The notes beneath the pieces were generated by a model. The model had not been told where the DNA came from, searched no databases, and was given only the letters and a program-made list of their open reading frames with translations. A stretch of 64,000 nt of DNA from Hydrogenimonas cancrithermarum (GTDB lineage Bacteria; Campylobacterota; Campylobacteria; Campylobacterales; Hydrogenimonadaceae): the NCBI RefSeq assembly GCF_030296055.1, contig NZ_AP027370.1:2175001-2239000 (forward strand). The letters are read 5' to 3'. Both the position numbers and the translations under genes were made by a program. This document shows positions 26,999-35,548 of this stretch, piece by piece (the first letter of the stretch is position 1; every line of letters starts with the position of its first letter).

Positions 26999-29080
26999 AT
27001 GCATACCCGTTCACTCTATGTTATTTCCAAAGAGCCGCATGCCGGAAGTCTTTTTGTTTCGATGGGGCTGATGGAGATTCTAAAGCGCCAGTTCAAGCGG
27101 GTCGCCTTTTTCAAGCCGATCGTTGCAGCGGAAGAAAAAGAGGAAGATATCGAAACGGTTCTCACGCTTTTCGGTATGGACCAACGCTCCGAAGAAGCCC
27201 AGGGCATAAGTACGAGCGAGGCCGAAGTTTTTTTGGCGAGGGGTGAAGAGGCAAAGCTTTATGAAACCCTCATTTCCCGTTTCGAGTCCCTCCATGATCG
27301 TTACGACTTCGTTCTGTGTCTTGGATTTTTCGATCCGCATCTCATCGAGGTGGTGGATTTCGATCTGAATCTTCGCATTGCCAAAAACTTCTCCTCTCCT
27401 GTCGCCGGCGTCGTGAGTGCCCGGGGCAAATCGCTGGAGGCGGCGCAGGAGGATATCCTGCTGTGGGAGCGGGTTTTGAAAGAGGAGGGGCTCAAACCTT
27501 TCGCCTTTTTTATCAACCATGTCCAACAGACACTGGCATGTGATATGGATATCGTGAAGCCTTTCAAAGGGGTTCCATGTTTTCCGATTCCCTATGAAGA
27601 GGAGATCGACAAACCGACGGTTCTGGACCTGCTGGAGGTGACGGGTGGCGAGATCTTGGATATGAAAGATGAGCGGCGATTGGAACAGACGATCAACAAA
27701 TCGCTGATCGCGGCGATGCGCCCGGAACATTTTCTTCGCTATTTCGAAGAGGGCGACCTGGTGATCGTACCCTCGGACCGTTCGGACATCCTTCTCGCGG
27801 TTCTCGCGGCCAATCAGGCCAAGGGATTTCCGAGTGCTTCGGCTGTCGTCATAGGCGGAGAGATGGATCCGGCAGAGAACATTTTGCAGCTGCTGGCATC
27901 GGATGAGATGTTTCGCATCGTGCTTATAAAGGTACCGCTCGATACGATGCAGATAGCGATGCAGGCACAAAAGATGGTGGCGCGTATCACGCCGAAACAT
28001 CGCAGGAAAACCGCTCTCGCGCTAGGCCATTTCGCCAAATATGTCGATACGGAGCTGATCGAGAAATCACTTGCTAAGAGCGAACTCGATATTGTGACGC
28101 CTGCGATGTTCTTGCATCGTATCTTTGCACGGGCTGCACGTAAAAAGGAGCGAATCGTTCTGCCCGAGAGTATGGATGACAGGGTTCTCAGGGCCGCGGA
28201 AATTATTTTTCGCCGCAATCTCGCCGAAATTGTCATACTGGGTGAGAAAGCTTCGATTCTCGATCGCGCGGGGATTCTGGGAATCGACCTGGAAGGAATC
28301 GAGTTTGTCGATCCGCTCGAGAGCGGCTACCTCGAGAGATTCGCACAGAAGTTTTATGAACTGCGCGAAGCCAAAGGGATCACGCTGGACGAAGCGAAGG
28401 ATACGATGAAGAACTGGACCTATTTCGCGACGATGATGGTCTATGAGGGGATGGTTGACGCAATGGTCTCGGGTGCGACGCACACGACGCGCGAAACGGT
28501 GCTGCCTGCGCTTCAGATTATCAAGACAAAACCCGGTATCGATATTGTTTCGAGCATCTTTTTCATGTGCCTGGATACACGGGTGTTGGTCTATGGTGAC
28601 TGTGCTATCGTCCCGGACCCCACTCCCTCGGAACTCGCCCAGATCGCGATCGAGTCGGCTGAAACGGCCAAAGCGTTCGGAATCGAGCCGATTGTGGCGA
28701 TGCTCTCCTACTCCACCGGCGAAAGCGGTGTTGGCGAAGATGTCGAAAAGGTGCGCGAAGCGACAAAGATCGCCCAGTCGTTGCGTCCGGATCTTTTGAT
28801 CGAAGGACCGATGCAGTACGATGCGGCGATCGATCCGGAGGTCGGTCGGCGCAAGATGCCGGGCAGCAGAGTGGCAGGCCGTGCCACTGTCTTCATTTTT
28901 CCCGATCTCAATACGGGCAACAACACCTACAAAGCGGTACAGCGTGCGACAGGAGCCATCGCGATCGGGCCTGTTTTGCAGGGGCTGCGGAAACCGGTCA
29001 ACGACCTGAGCCGCGGCTGCAGCGTCGAAGATATCGTAAGCACCGTCGCCATTACAGCGATCCAGGCACAAAAATCATGA
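26999..29080 (+). CDS. pta: phosphate acetyltransferase
   Basis: 693 residues, the long three-domain form. An N-terminal BioD-like P-loop-fold domain (about 1-200) lacks a clear Walker A; a DRTGG middle domain (about 210-330) follows, then the catalytic PTA_PTB domain (about 370-690) with RIVLPESMDDRVLRAAEII, VDAMVSGATHTTRETVLPAL and KMPGSRVAGRATVFIFPDLNTGN. It interconverts acetyl-CoA and acetyl phosphate. AAGGAGA sets the ATG, and it shares ATGA with ackA, so the acetate node is one operon. An AT-rich TATATTATAAAG lies before it. Confidence 0.96.
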   Translation: MHTRSLYVISKEPHAGSLFVSMGLMEILKRQFKRVAFFKPIVAAEEKEEDIETVLTLFGMDQRSEEAQGISTSEAEVFLARGEEAKLYETLISRFESLHDRYDFVLCLGFFDPHLIEVVDFDLNLRIAKNFSSPVAGVVSARGKSLEAAQEDILLWERVLKEEGLKPFAFFINHVQQTLACDMDIVKPFKGVPCFPIPYEEEIDKPTVLDLLEVTGGEILDMKDERRLEQTINKSLIAAMRPEHFLRYFEEGDLVIVPSDRSDILLAVLAANQAKGFPSASAVVIGGEMDPAENILQLLASDEMFRIVLIKVPLDTMQIAMQAQKMVARITPKHRRKTALALGHFAKYVDTELIEKSLAKSELDIVTPAMFLHRIFARAARKKERIVLPESMDDRVLRAAEIIFRRNLAEIVILGEKASILDRAGILGIDLEGIEFVDPLESGYLERFAQKFYELREAKGITLDEAKDTMKNWTYFATMMVYEGMVDAMVSGATHTTRETVLPALQIIKTKPGIDIVSSIFFMCLDTRVLVYGDCAIVPDPTPSELAQIAIESAETAKAFGIEPIVAMLSYSTGESGVGEDVEKVREATKIAQSLRPDLLIEGPMQYDAAIDPEVGRRKMPGSRVAGRATVFIFPDLNTGNNTYKAVQRATGAIAIGPVLQGLRKPVNDLSRGCSVEDIVSTVAITAIQAQKS

Positions 29081-30198
29081 AGATTCTGGTTCTAAACGCC
29101 GGCAGTTCTTCACTCAAATATGCCCTCTATGAGAACCTGGGAAAGAGGGTCGAAGGGAATATCGAGCATATCGGTGAACCAAACGGCCCCAAAGACCATC
29201 GTACCGCACTCTTTGAAATTGAAAGAGAACTGGCGGGGCATGGTGAAATCCGTGCGTTCGATGAGCTCGATGCTGTCGGCCATCGTGTGGTCCACGGCGG
29301 TGAAAAGTTTGTCGAACCCGTACAGATAGACGAGCGCGTCGTCGAAGCGATCCGGGCACTGATTCCGCTGGCACCGCTTCATAATCCGGCCAATCTTCAG
29401 GGTATAGAACTGATGCGAAAGCTGATACCCGACATCCCGCAGGTAGCGGTGTTCGATACGGCGTTTCATCAAAGTATGGAAGAGGAAGCCTATCTTTACG
29501 CCATTCCTTTGGCACTCTATGAAAAATATGGAATACGGCGCTACGGATTTCACGGTACCTCTCATGCGTATGTGGCGAAAGAGGCGGCGAAGTATTTGAA
29601 AAGAGCGCCTGAAACTCTCAATCTTATCACGCTTCATCTGGGCAACGGTGCGAGTGCCTGCGCTGTCCAACGGGGGCGTAGTGTCGATACCTCGATGGGG
29701 TTTACCCCGCTGGAAGGGCTTGTGATGGGAACGCGCAGTGGCGATATCGACCCGGAAATTCCGATTTTCATGCAAAAAGAGGGGATGGATGCGGACAGGC
29801 TGCTCAACAAGGAGAGCGGTCTGAAAGGCTTATGCGGACACAATGATGTACGCACCATAGAGAAGATGGCGAAAGCAGGCGACAAAACGTCCCGGACGGC
29901 ATTGAAAATTTTTTCCCGAAGGATAAAAAAATATATCGGGGCCTATACCGCTTTGCTCGGGAATGTCGATGCGGTTGTTTTTACGGGAGGGATAGGCGAA
30001 CACAGTGCCATGGTCCGCCGAATGGTTTGCGAAGGATTGGAGCCTCTGGGAATTTGTCTCGACGATACAAAAAACCGAAAAAATGTGAATATCGTCTCGA
30101 CGGAGGGAAGCGGTGTGAAGATACTCGTCATTCCAACGGACGAAGCGCTCGAAATCGCCCGTCAAACCGAAACAGTTTTAAGCGTTCATAAGTTATAA
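29077..30198 (+). CDS. ackA: acetate kinase
   Basis: Makes ATP and acetate from acetyl phosphate, or the reverse for acetate uptake. It has 373 residues, somewhat shorter than the usual 395-405; the early region after residue 20 is compact. Motifs are intact: VLNAGSSSLKYALY at the N-terminus, FDTAFHQSM near 127, RYGFHGTSHAYV near 148, LHLGNGASACAV near 187, MGTRSGDIDPEI near 217 and VFTGGIGEHSAMVR near 302. The stop overlaps the gap promoter. Confidence 0.95.
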   Translation: MKILVLNAGSSSLKYALYENLGKRVEGNIEHIGEPNGPKDHRTALFEIERELAGHGEIRAFDELDAVGHRVVHGGEKFVEPVQIDERVVEAIRALIPLAPLHNPANLQGIELMRKLIPDIPQVAVFDTAFHQSMEEEAYLYAIPLALYEKYGIRRYGFHGTSHAYVAKEAAKYLKRAPETLNLITLHLGNGASACAVQRGRSVDTSMGFTPLEGLVMGTRSGDIDPEIPIFMQKEGMDADRLLNKESGLKGLCGHNDVRTIEKMAKAGDKTSRTALKIFSRRIKKYIGAYTALLGNVDAVVFTGGIGEHSAMVRRMVCEGLEPLGICLDDTKNRKNVNIVSTEGSGVKILVIPTDEALEIARQTETVLSVHKL

Positions 30199-30199
30199 T
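30194..30199 (+). promoter_or_regulatory. -10 box for gap
   Basis: TATAAT overlaps the ackA stop codon and lies 34 bases before the gap ATG, which has its own AAGGAGA site. This suggests independent transcription of gap. Confidence 0.5.
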
Positions 30200-30232
30200 C
30201 TTTATAAACATATTTATCTCAAAGGAGAATCA

Positions 30233-31228
30233 ATGGCAGTCAAAGTAGCGGTAAACGGAACGGGACGAATCGGCCTCTGCGTCATCAAGATAGTGATGGA
30301 GCGTGACGATATGGAGCTGGTCGCTCTCAATACGACGGCAAAACCGGAGATGCTGGAGTATCTTCTGAAATACGACACCGTACACAAAGGGATCGACGCG
30401 AAAGTGATCGATGACGAGACGATCGAGATTGCGGGCAAGCCGGTAAAAATGTTCAGCGAACGGGACATCACCAAACTCGATTTCGGTTCGGTCGGGGCCG
30501 ATGTGGTCGCCGAGTGTACCGGAGTGTTCCTGACAACGGAAACGGCGCAGAACCATCTGAAAGGGAGTGTCAAAAAGGTTGTTCTCAGTGCACCGGCCAA
30601 AGACGATACACCCACTTTTGTCATGAACATCAACACCGATACCTACGCCGGTCAGTCTATCGTCTCCAATGCCAGCTGCACGACCAATGCACTCGCCCCC
30701 GTCTGCAAGGTGCTAGACGATGCATTCGGTATCGAAAACGGCTTGATGACGACGGTCCACTCCTATACGAACGACCAGAACCTTCTGGATGTGAAACATA
30801 AAAAAGATTTCCGCCGTGCCCGTGCCGCGGCGATGAATATGATTCCGACATCCACCGGCGCCGCCAAAGCGATCGGTCTTGTCATGCCACACCTCAAAGG
30901 CAACCTGAACGGCTTCGCGATGCGTGTACCCACTGCGGATGTCTCTGTCGTCGACTTGACCGTGAACCTGAAAAAAGGGGTGAGTGTCGAGAGTGTCAAT
31001 GAAGCGTTTGCAGAGGCGGCGGAGAAGAGCTTCAAGGGGCTCATCGAGATCGACAACGACAAGCGCGTTTCGAGTGACTTTATCGGTTCGTCCTACAGCT
31101 GTACATACGTTCCGGACCTGACCCGTGTCGTCGGTGAAAACACCGTCAAAGTGATCGCCTGGTACGACAACGAATGGGGCTACAGCTGCCGCCTCGTCGA
31201 TATGATGCATTTCGTCTCGACACACTGA
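30233..31228 (+). CDS. gap: glyceraldehyde-3-phosphate dehydrogenase, type I
   Basis: 331 residues. The catalytic Cys is in SNASCTTNALAPVCKVLDDAFG (near 150) and the partner His in TTVHSYTNDQ (near 177). The Rossmann start is NGTGRIGLCVIK instead of the usual G-F-G-R-I-G-R. The acidic residue that normally binds the NAD ribose (Asp in ALND) is Thr34 (VALNTTAKPEM), which would favour NADP or dual use and suggests an anabolic role. The remaining conserved parts (PTSTGAAKAIGLV, WYDNEWGYSCRL) are normal. Confidence 0.95.
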   Translation: MAVKVAVNGTGRIGLCVIKIVMERDDMELVALNTTAKPEMLEYLLKYDTVHKGIDAKVIDDETIEIAGKPVKMFSERDITKLDFGSVGADVVAECTGVFLTTETAQNHLKGSVKKVVLSAPAKDDTPTFVMNINTDTYAGQSIVSNASCTTNALAPVCKVLDDAFGIENGLMTTVHSYTNDQNLLDVKHKKDFRRARAAAMNMIPTSTGAAKAIGLVMPHLKGNLNGFAMRVPTADVSVVDLTVNLKKGVSVESVNEAFAEAAEKSFKGLIEIDNDKRVSSDFIGSSYSCTYVPDLTRVVGENTVKVIAWYDNEWGYSCRLVDMMHFVSTH

Positions 31229-31309
31229 TCTCTCCACTATCTATAACGGGTGGCTCTCCTGCCGCCTGAACCTTTGACCTGCATCAAATCTCCTTTAACA
31301 TAAAAAAGT

Positions 31310-31315
31310 TATAAT
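31310..31315 (+). promoter_or_regulatory. -10 box for the PAS protein gene
   Basis: TATAAT lies 28 bases before the ATG at 31344, which is preceded by TAGGAGT. Confidence 0.5.
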
Positions 31316-31343
31316 GCATGAACACTACTTTTTAGGAGTAAGT

Positions 31344-31865
31344 ATGGATATCACATTCGATATGTTCATCGAGACGGAAGTTCCTGAAGATGAGGTCATC
31401 ATTTCCCGAACCGATCTGCAAGGTGTTATCACCTACGTTAATGAAACTTTCGCAAAAATCTCCGGTTACAGTGCCGAGGAGCTGATTGGAAAGCCGCATA
31501 ATATTCTTCGCCATCCCGATATGCCCAGATCGGTCTTCAAAGATCTGTGGGAGACGATTCGAAAAGGTGAAAACTGGAGCGGATATGTCAAAAATATGCG
31601 CAAAGACCGTGGGTACTACTGGGTCTTCGCCGAGATTTCCGGCGTGTATAAAAACGGAGAACTGGTCGAATACAAGTCGATCCGCTCCCCTGTTCCCAAA
31701 GAGAAACGCATCGAAATGCAGGATATTTACGACGATATGCGCTGGGCGGATGGCGAGAATGTACGGATGGTGACCTATCTGCCGTTTGAGACCTTCGAAA
31801 AGCTCGAGCGCGCCGCCGATGAGAAGAAGATGAGTGTCGAAGCGTACATCGATTCACTTCTTTGA
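31344..31865 (+). CDS. PAS-domain protein (Aer-like sensor)
   Basis: 173 residues; essentially one PAS domain (about 18-120) with ISRTDLQGVITYVNETFAKISGYSAEELIG and HNILRHPDMPRSVFKDLWETIRKGENWSGYVKNMRKD, the form seen in Aer-type redox sensors that bind FAD. A short helical C-terminal tail (about 135-173) has no kinase, GGDEF or MCP part, so it must signal through a partner. Such single-PAS proteins are common in Campylobacterota chemotaxis systems. It starts at ATG 31344 behind AGGAGT; an earlier in-frame ATG overlaps the promoter and is not used. Confidence 0.85.
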   Translation: MDITFDMFIETEVPEDEVIISRTDLQGVITYVNETFAKISGYSAEELIGKPHNILRHPDMPRSVFKDLWETIRKGENWSGYVKNMRKDRGYYWVFAEISGVYKNGELVEYKSIRSPVPKEKRIEMQDIYDDMRWADGENVRMVTYLPFETFEKLERAADEKKMSVEAYIDSLL

Positions 31866-31971
31866 ATATTTTTTCTGCAGAAAGAGAGCGGGAAACGTCC
31901 ACTTTCGTAATTTAGAAAATGTCGACTTCATTATTACTCCCGAAACCCTTTAAATGAGTGGATTTAAGTGA

Positions 31972-32440
31972 ATGAACAAAAAAGAGATCAAAGTCTGTCT
32001 TATTTTCTAAAGGCGCGACGCTGCCGGCAAAGATGGCACGATCAAGCGGTTTATAGAGTATTTGAGCCCGCGAGAGGCGCGTGCCGTAACACTTGGAAAA
32101 CCGAGTGACAGGGACAAAAAGTCGTGGTGTTTCCAGCGCTGTATTCCGCACCTTCCCAATGGTTGCGAAATCGTTTTTTCAATGGCAGCTGGTACAACCG
32201 GCCAGGTATCGAAAGAGTGATGGGGTTTTGCACTCCAAAAGAGTACAAACTCTTTATGAAGGAGGTTGGAAGTTTCGAGCAGATGCTGAGGTATTCGAAG
32301 ATGATTTTTTTCAAATATTATCTGGATATCAGCAAGAAAGAGCAGGAAAGGCGGCTCGAAGCACGGAAAAAAAGATCCGCTTAAACAATGGAAACTGAGC
32401 CCGATCGATCAGCAGGCGCAGATAATGTCGAAGCGATGGC
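31972..32440 (+). pseudogene. ppk2: decayed polyphosphate kinase 2 (ppk2)
   Basis: Three reading frames join into a PPK2 sequence. From 31972 frame 1 reads KKEIKVCLIF, then a TAA at 32008-32010 where a Glu/Gly codon is expected, then RDAAGKDGTIKRFIEYLSP (Walker A) and LGKPSDRDKKSWCFQR to about 32160. Inside Walker B the frame shifts, losing the catalytic Asp-Arg; the next frame reads NGSWYNRPGIERVMGFCTP and ISKKEQERRLEARKK. At a 7-A run (32367-32373) it shifts back to DPLKQWKLSPID and soon stops. The N-terminal 60 or so residues and the C-terminal third are missing. It sits in the 733-base gap between the PAS and HdeD genes; I see nothing else there before the HdeD promoter. Confidence 0.85.
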
Positions 32441-32529
32441 CTGGTATGGCCTTGAACGGTGGGAAGTGTCCCGGAACTTGAAAAGAGGCTTGGAAAGATC
32501 GAATAGAGGGTCTATTGTGAAGATTGGGA

Positions 32530-32535
32530 TATAAT
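32530..32535 (+). promoter_or_regulatory. -10 box for the HdeD-like gene
   Basis: TATAAT lies 64 bases before the ATG at 32599, giving a leader of about 55 bases. AAAGGATTG precedes the start. Confidence 0.4.
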
Positions 32536-32598
32536 TGTATCAAACGTGACAGGTGGCAGAAACGATGTTGGCAAAAATTAATGCCGAAAGGATTGTAG

Positions 32599-33150
32599 AT
32601 GTGGAAAATATGGCTTGAGATGGATGAGGAGACACGACAGAAGGTCGCCAAAAATGCGAAGGTTGCGGGCATTGTCATGATGCTTTTGGGCCTGATAGGG
32701 ATTCTTTTTCCCGGGTTGATGTCACTCGCGACGATCTTTTTTGTCGGTTGGTTGCTGCTTCTTGGCGGTATGATGTCCGGCTATTTTACCTGGATGACCG
32801 ACAAGAACGACTGGCTTGGATGGCTCAAAGCGTTCATTCTCGTTGCGACCGCACTTTTTATCATCGTCAAACCATTGCCGGGCATTGCTGCTGTCGGCCT
32901 TCTGCTCGCGATCTATTTTCTCTTCGATGCGTTTGGGAACACGGCACTCGCATTTACGATGAAACCGGCGAAAGGATGGTGGCTTTGGCTGGTCAATGGC
33001 GTTTTCTCGTTGATCCTCTCTTTCATCTTTCTTGTCGGCTGGCCGTTCAGCTCTCTCTATCTGGTGGGACTGTTTGTCGGAATCAGCCTTTTTATCGATG
33101 GTATCGTCCTTATGACGCTCGGTAATTATCTCAAATCCGGTAAAGAGTGA
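32599..33150 (+). CDS. HdeD/DUF308 family membrane protein
   Basis: 183 residues with six predicted membrane helices in three hairpins (about 22-62, 72-108 and 125-178), the layout of the HdeD family. HdeD is linked to acid resistance in E. coli, but the family's function is otherwise unclear. The N-terminus MWKIWLEMDEETRQKVAKNAK is amphipathic and cytoplasmic. It is a single-gene unit. Confidence 0.85.
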   Translation: MWKIWLEMDEETRQKVAKNAKVAGIVMMLLGLIGILFPGLMSLATIFFVGWLLLLGGMMSGYFTWMTDKNDWLGWLKAFILVATALFIIVKPLPGIAAVGLLLAIYFLFDAFGNTALAFTMKPAKGWWLWLVNGVFSLILSFIFLVGWPFSSLYLVGLFVGISLFIDGIVLMTLGNYLKSGKE

Positions 33151-33353
33151 CGTCGGGGCATCGCTAGACAGTTGTTGGAATAGTGTGGTCAACGATCGTC
33201 GGAAATCGGTTTTGTGTACTGCATGGTGTCATACGGTTGAATATCCCGGATGTAGTTGCAGCTCCGTTCGGCGTCTTTCCAGTCGCACGATGCCGTGTTG
33301 CAGACGATGTTTCTGGCGATACATGATATCGGTTGCAATCAAGGAGGTTTGGT

Positions 33354-33416
33354 ATGTTTGAAAATACGATTCGATCGGGTCATCTCTCTTTTTCGTTTTT
33401 TCGGAGAACTCGATGA
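33354..33416 (+). CDS. 20-residue leader peptide coupled to glgP
   Basis: An ORF of 20 codons plus stop begins at an ATG 8 bases after a perfect AAGGAGG ribosome site (33341-33347). Its TGA overlaps the glgP ATG (ATGA at 33413-33416). The peptide is Phe/Ser/Arg-rich (HLSFSFFRRTR at the end). The pairing of a strong ribosome site with stop-start overlap points to translational coupling. The rest of the 262-base gap upstream shows nothing I recognise. Confidence 0.5.
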   Translation: MFENTIRSGHLSFSFFRRTR

Positions 33417-35548
33417 TGCAAAACGATCCATCGGCAAATATCGTCATTCCGGAGCTTCCAGATGAAGTGAAAGGGATCGGTGAGATCGCTTTGAATCTAT
33501 GGTGGACGTGGAATCCGAGAGGAAAGAATCTTTTCAAACTCTTGAATCGTTATTTATGGAAAGAGAGCGAGCAGAATCCGATCAAACTGCTCAGATCCCT
33601 TTCCGAGTCACAGATACGCGCGCTCTCCTCGAACGAAAGCTTCATGCGCGAATACCGTTATGTCTACGCGCTTTTCAATCAGTATATGCAGGACAAGACA
33701 CTCTATTCGATAGAGGAGCCGTTACCCGTCGTCTACTTCTGCGCCGAATACGGCCTGCACCATTCGGTTCCCATCTATTCCGGAGGTCTCGGGTTTCTTG
33801 CCGGTGACATTCTGAAAGAGTCGAGTGACATGGGACTGCCGATGGTTGGCATCGGGTTCATGTATCCCCAGGGTTACGTGCGGCAGGTCATCGGTAGTGA
33901 TGGATGGCAGAACGGTGCCAACGAATCGATCGACAAAGATACCGCGCCGATCGAGCGGGTACTCGACGAGAACGGGGAGCATTTGACGATCCAGGTCCCC
34001 TTCATCGATCCGCCCGTCTATACGGCGGTGTGGAAGATCAATGTGGGGCGTGTCACACTCTATCTGCTCGATACCGATATCGAACAGAATGACCCATGGG
34101 ATCGGCAGATCTCTTCGCATCTCTACGCTCCCGATATCAATCAGCGCCTGAGACATCAGATTGTGCTTGGAATCGGCGGTTACAGAGTGCTCGAGGAGCT
34201 CGGTATCGAATACTCCATTTTGCATCTGAACGAAGGTCATCCGGCTTTCGCTCTTTTCGAACGGGTTCGGGCGTTTATCGAGAATGAAGGGATGACACTG
34301 GACGATGCGATCGAACGGGTAAAGAAAAGTTCTGTTTTTACGACCCATACACCGCTTCAGGCTGCCACCGATGTATACAGTTTCGATCTTATGAGCCACT
34401 ATTTCAGCGGTTACTGGAAACGCCTGGGAATGGAAAAGGAGGAGTTCATGCGTTTTGGGATGAATCCGGACAAGCCACAGGCGGGATTCAATATGACGGT
34501 TTTCGGACTCAATATGTGCGAATATCGCAATGCCGTCAGCAAGAAACACTGCGATGTCACCCGCAAGATTTGGCGGAACCTTTTCGAGAGTGAAGAGCGT
34601 GCGGCCGAGGCGATCGACTATGTGACCAATGGTGTCCATTTATCTACCTGGCTGGGAGATGAGCTGACCGACGAACTGGATAAAACACTCGGCGAGAACT
34701 GGCTCAACATGCAGGATGTTTCCGATATCTGGCTTCGAATCGACGAGTTGGATGAGAGGAAAATCTGGGACCTTCACTATACGTACAAGGTACGAATGGT
34801 CAACTTCATTCGTGAGCGGGTGCGCAGGAAGTGGTCGGACGAGGGAATCGATCCCCTCGTCGCGATGGCGGAAGGGGTGATGCTCGATCCCGATGTGTTG
34901 ACGATAGGCTTCGCGAGGCGGATGACGGCGTATAAACGGCCAGACCTGATACTTCATGACCTCGATCGGCTCGAGAAGATTATCAACAACTTTTCACGTC
35001 CCGTGCAGATTGTCTTTGCCGGTAAAGCGCATCCGGCCGACAACCCCGGGAAGAAGATTTTGCAGCGTATCTTCAAAACGGCACAGGATCCGCGTTTTCG
35101 GGGGCGCATCGCCTTCGTGGAGGATTATGGGGAGAATGTGGCGAAATATTTGGTACGCGGATGCGATGTCTGGCTCAACAATCCGCTCATCCCGATGGAG
35201 GCGTGCGGTACGAGCGGAATGAAAGCGAGTATCAACGGCACATTGCACTGCTCGACACTCGACGGATGGTGGCCCGAAGGATTTAGCGGCCAAAACGGTT
35301 GGGCCTTCGGCGGCGACGTTTCGAGCGACGATTCGGATGCCGCGGCGCTTTACGATACGATAGAAGAGAAGATCGTTCCGCTTTTTTACATACTCGACGA
35401 GAATAATCTTCCCATTGGATGGATTAGGATGATGAAAGAGGCGATGAAGAGTGTCGCGCCGAATTTCAGCGCAAGGCGTATGATGAAGGATTATCTGTCG
35501 AAGTTTTACCTGCCGATTTCAAAAAGGTGTCTATCATGGGACGACTGA
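33413..35548 (+). CDS. glgP: alpha-glucan (glycogen) phosphorylase
   Basis: 711 residues, the shorter bacterial/archaeal type that has a DUF3417-like N-terminus (IGEIALNLWWTWNPRGKNLFKLL) rather than the 800-plus residue animal-like form. It releases glucose 1-phosphate from glycogen or maltodextrin. Visible sites are AEYGLHHSVPIYSGGLGFLAGD near 108, LHLNEGHPAFA near 272, TTHTPLQAATD near 305, FARRMTAYKRPDL near 500, and the PLP-binding Lys in EACGTSGMKASINGT near 602. The gene has a GGAGAA site of its own and is coupled to the leader ORF. It overlaps gpmA by 13 bases. Confidence 0.94.
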   Translation: MMQNDPSANIVIPELPDEVKGIGEIALNLWWTWNPRGKNLFKLLNRYLWKESEQNPIKLLRSLSESQIRALSSNESFMREYRYVYALFNQYMQDKTLYSIEEPLPVVYFCAEYGLHHSVPIYSGGLGFLAGDILKESSDMGLPMVGIGFMYPQGYVRQVIGSDGWQNGANESIDKDTAPIERVLDENGEHLTIQVPFIDPPVYTAVWKINVGRVTLYLLDTDIEQNDPWDRQISSHLYAPDINQRLRHQIVLGIGGYRVLEELGIEYSILHLNEGHPAFALFERVRAFIENEGMTLDDAIERVKKSSVFTTHTPLQAATDVYSFDLMSHYFSGYWKRLGMEKEEFMRFGMNPDKPQAGFNMTVFGLNMCEYRNAVSKKHCDVTRKIWRNLFESEERAAEAIDYVTNGVHLSTWLGDELTDELDKTLGENWLNMQDVSDIWLRIDELDERKIWDLHYTYKVRMVNFIRERVRRKWSDEGIDPLVAMAEGVMLDPDVLTIGFARRMTAYKRPDLILHDLDRLEKIINNFSRPVQIVFAGKAHPADNPGKKILQRIFKTAQDPRFRGRIAFVEDYGENVAKYLVRGCDVWLNNPLIPMEACGTSGMKASINGTLHCSTLDGWWPEGFSGQNGWAFGGDVSSDDSDAAALYDTIEEKIVPLFYILDENNLPIGWIRMMKEAMKSVAPNFSARRMMKDYLSKFYLPISKRCLSWDD

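Noticed and set aside
33189-33338. 49-codon Cys-containing minus-strand ORF before glgP
   Set aside because: TTG start without a ribosome site; the sequence there is better explained by the plus-strand leader signal. No family likeness.
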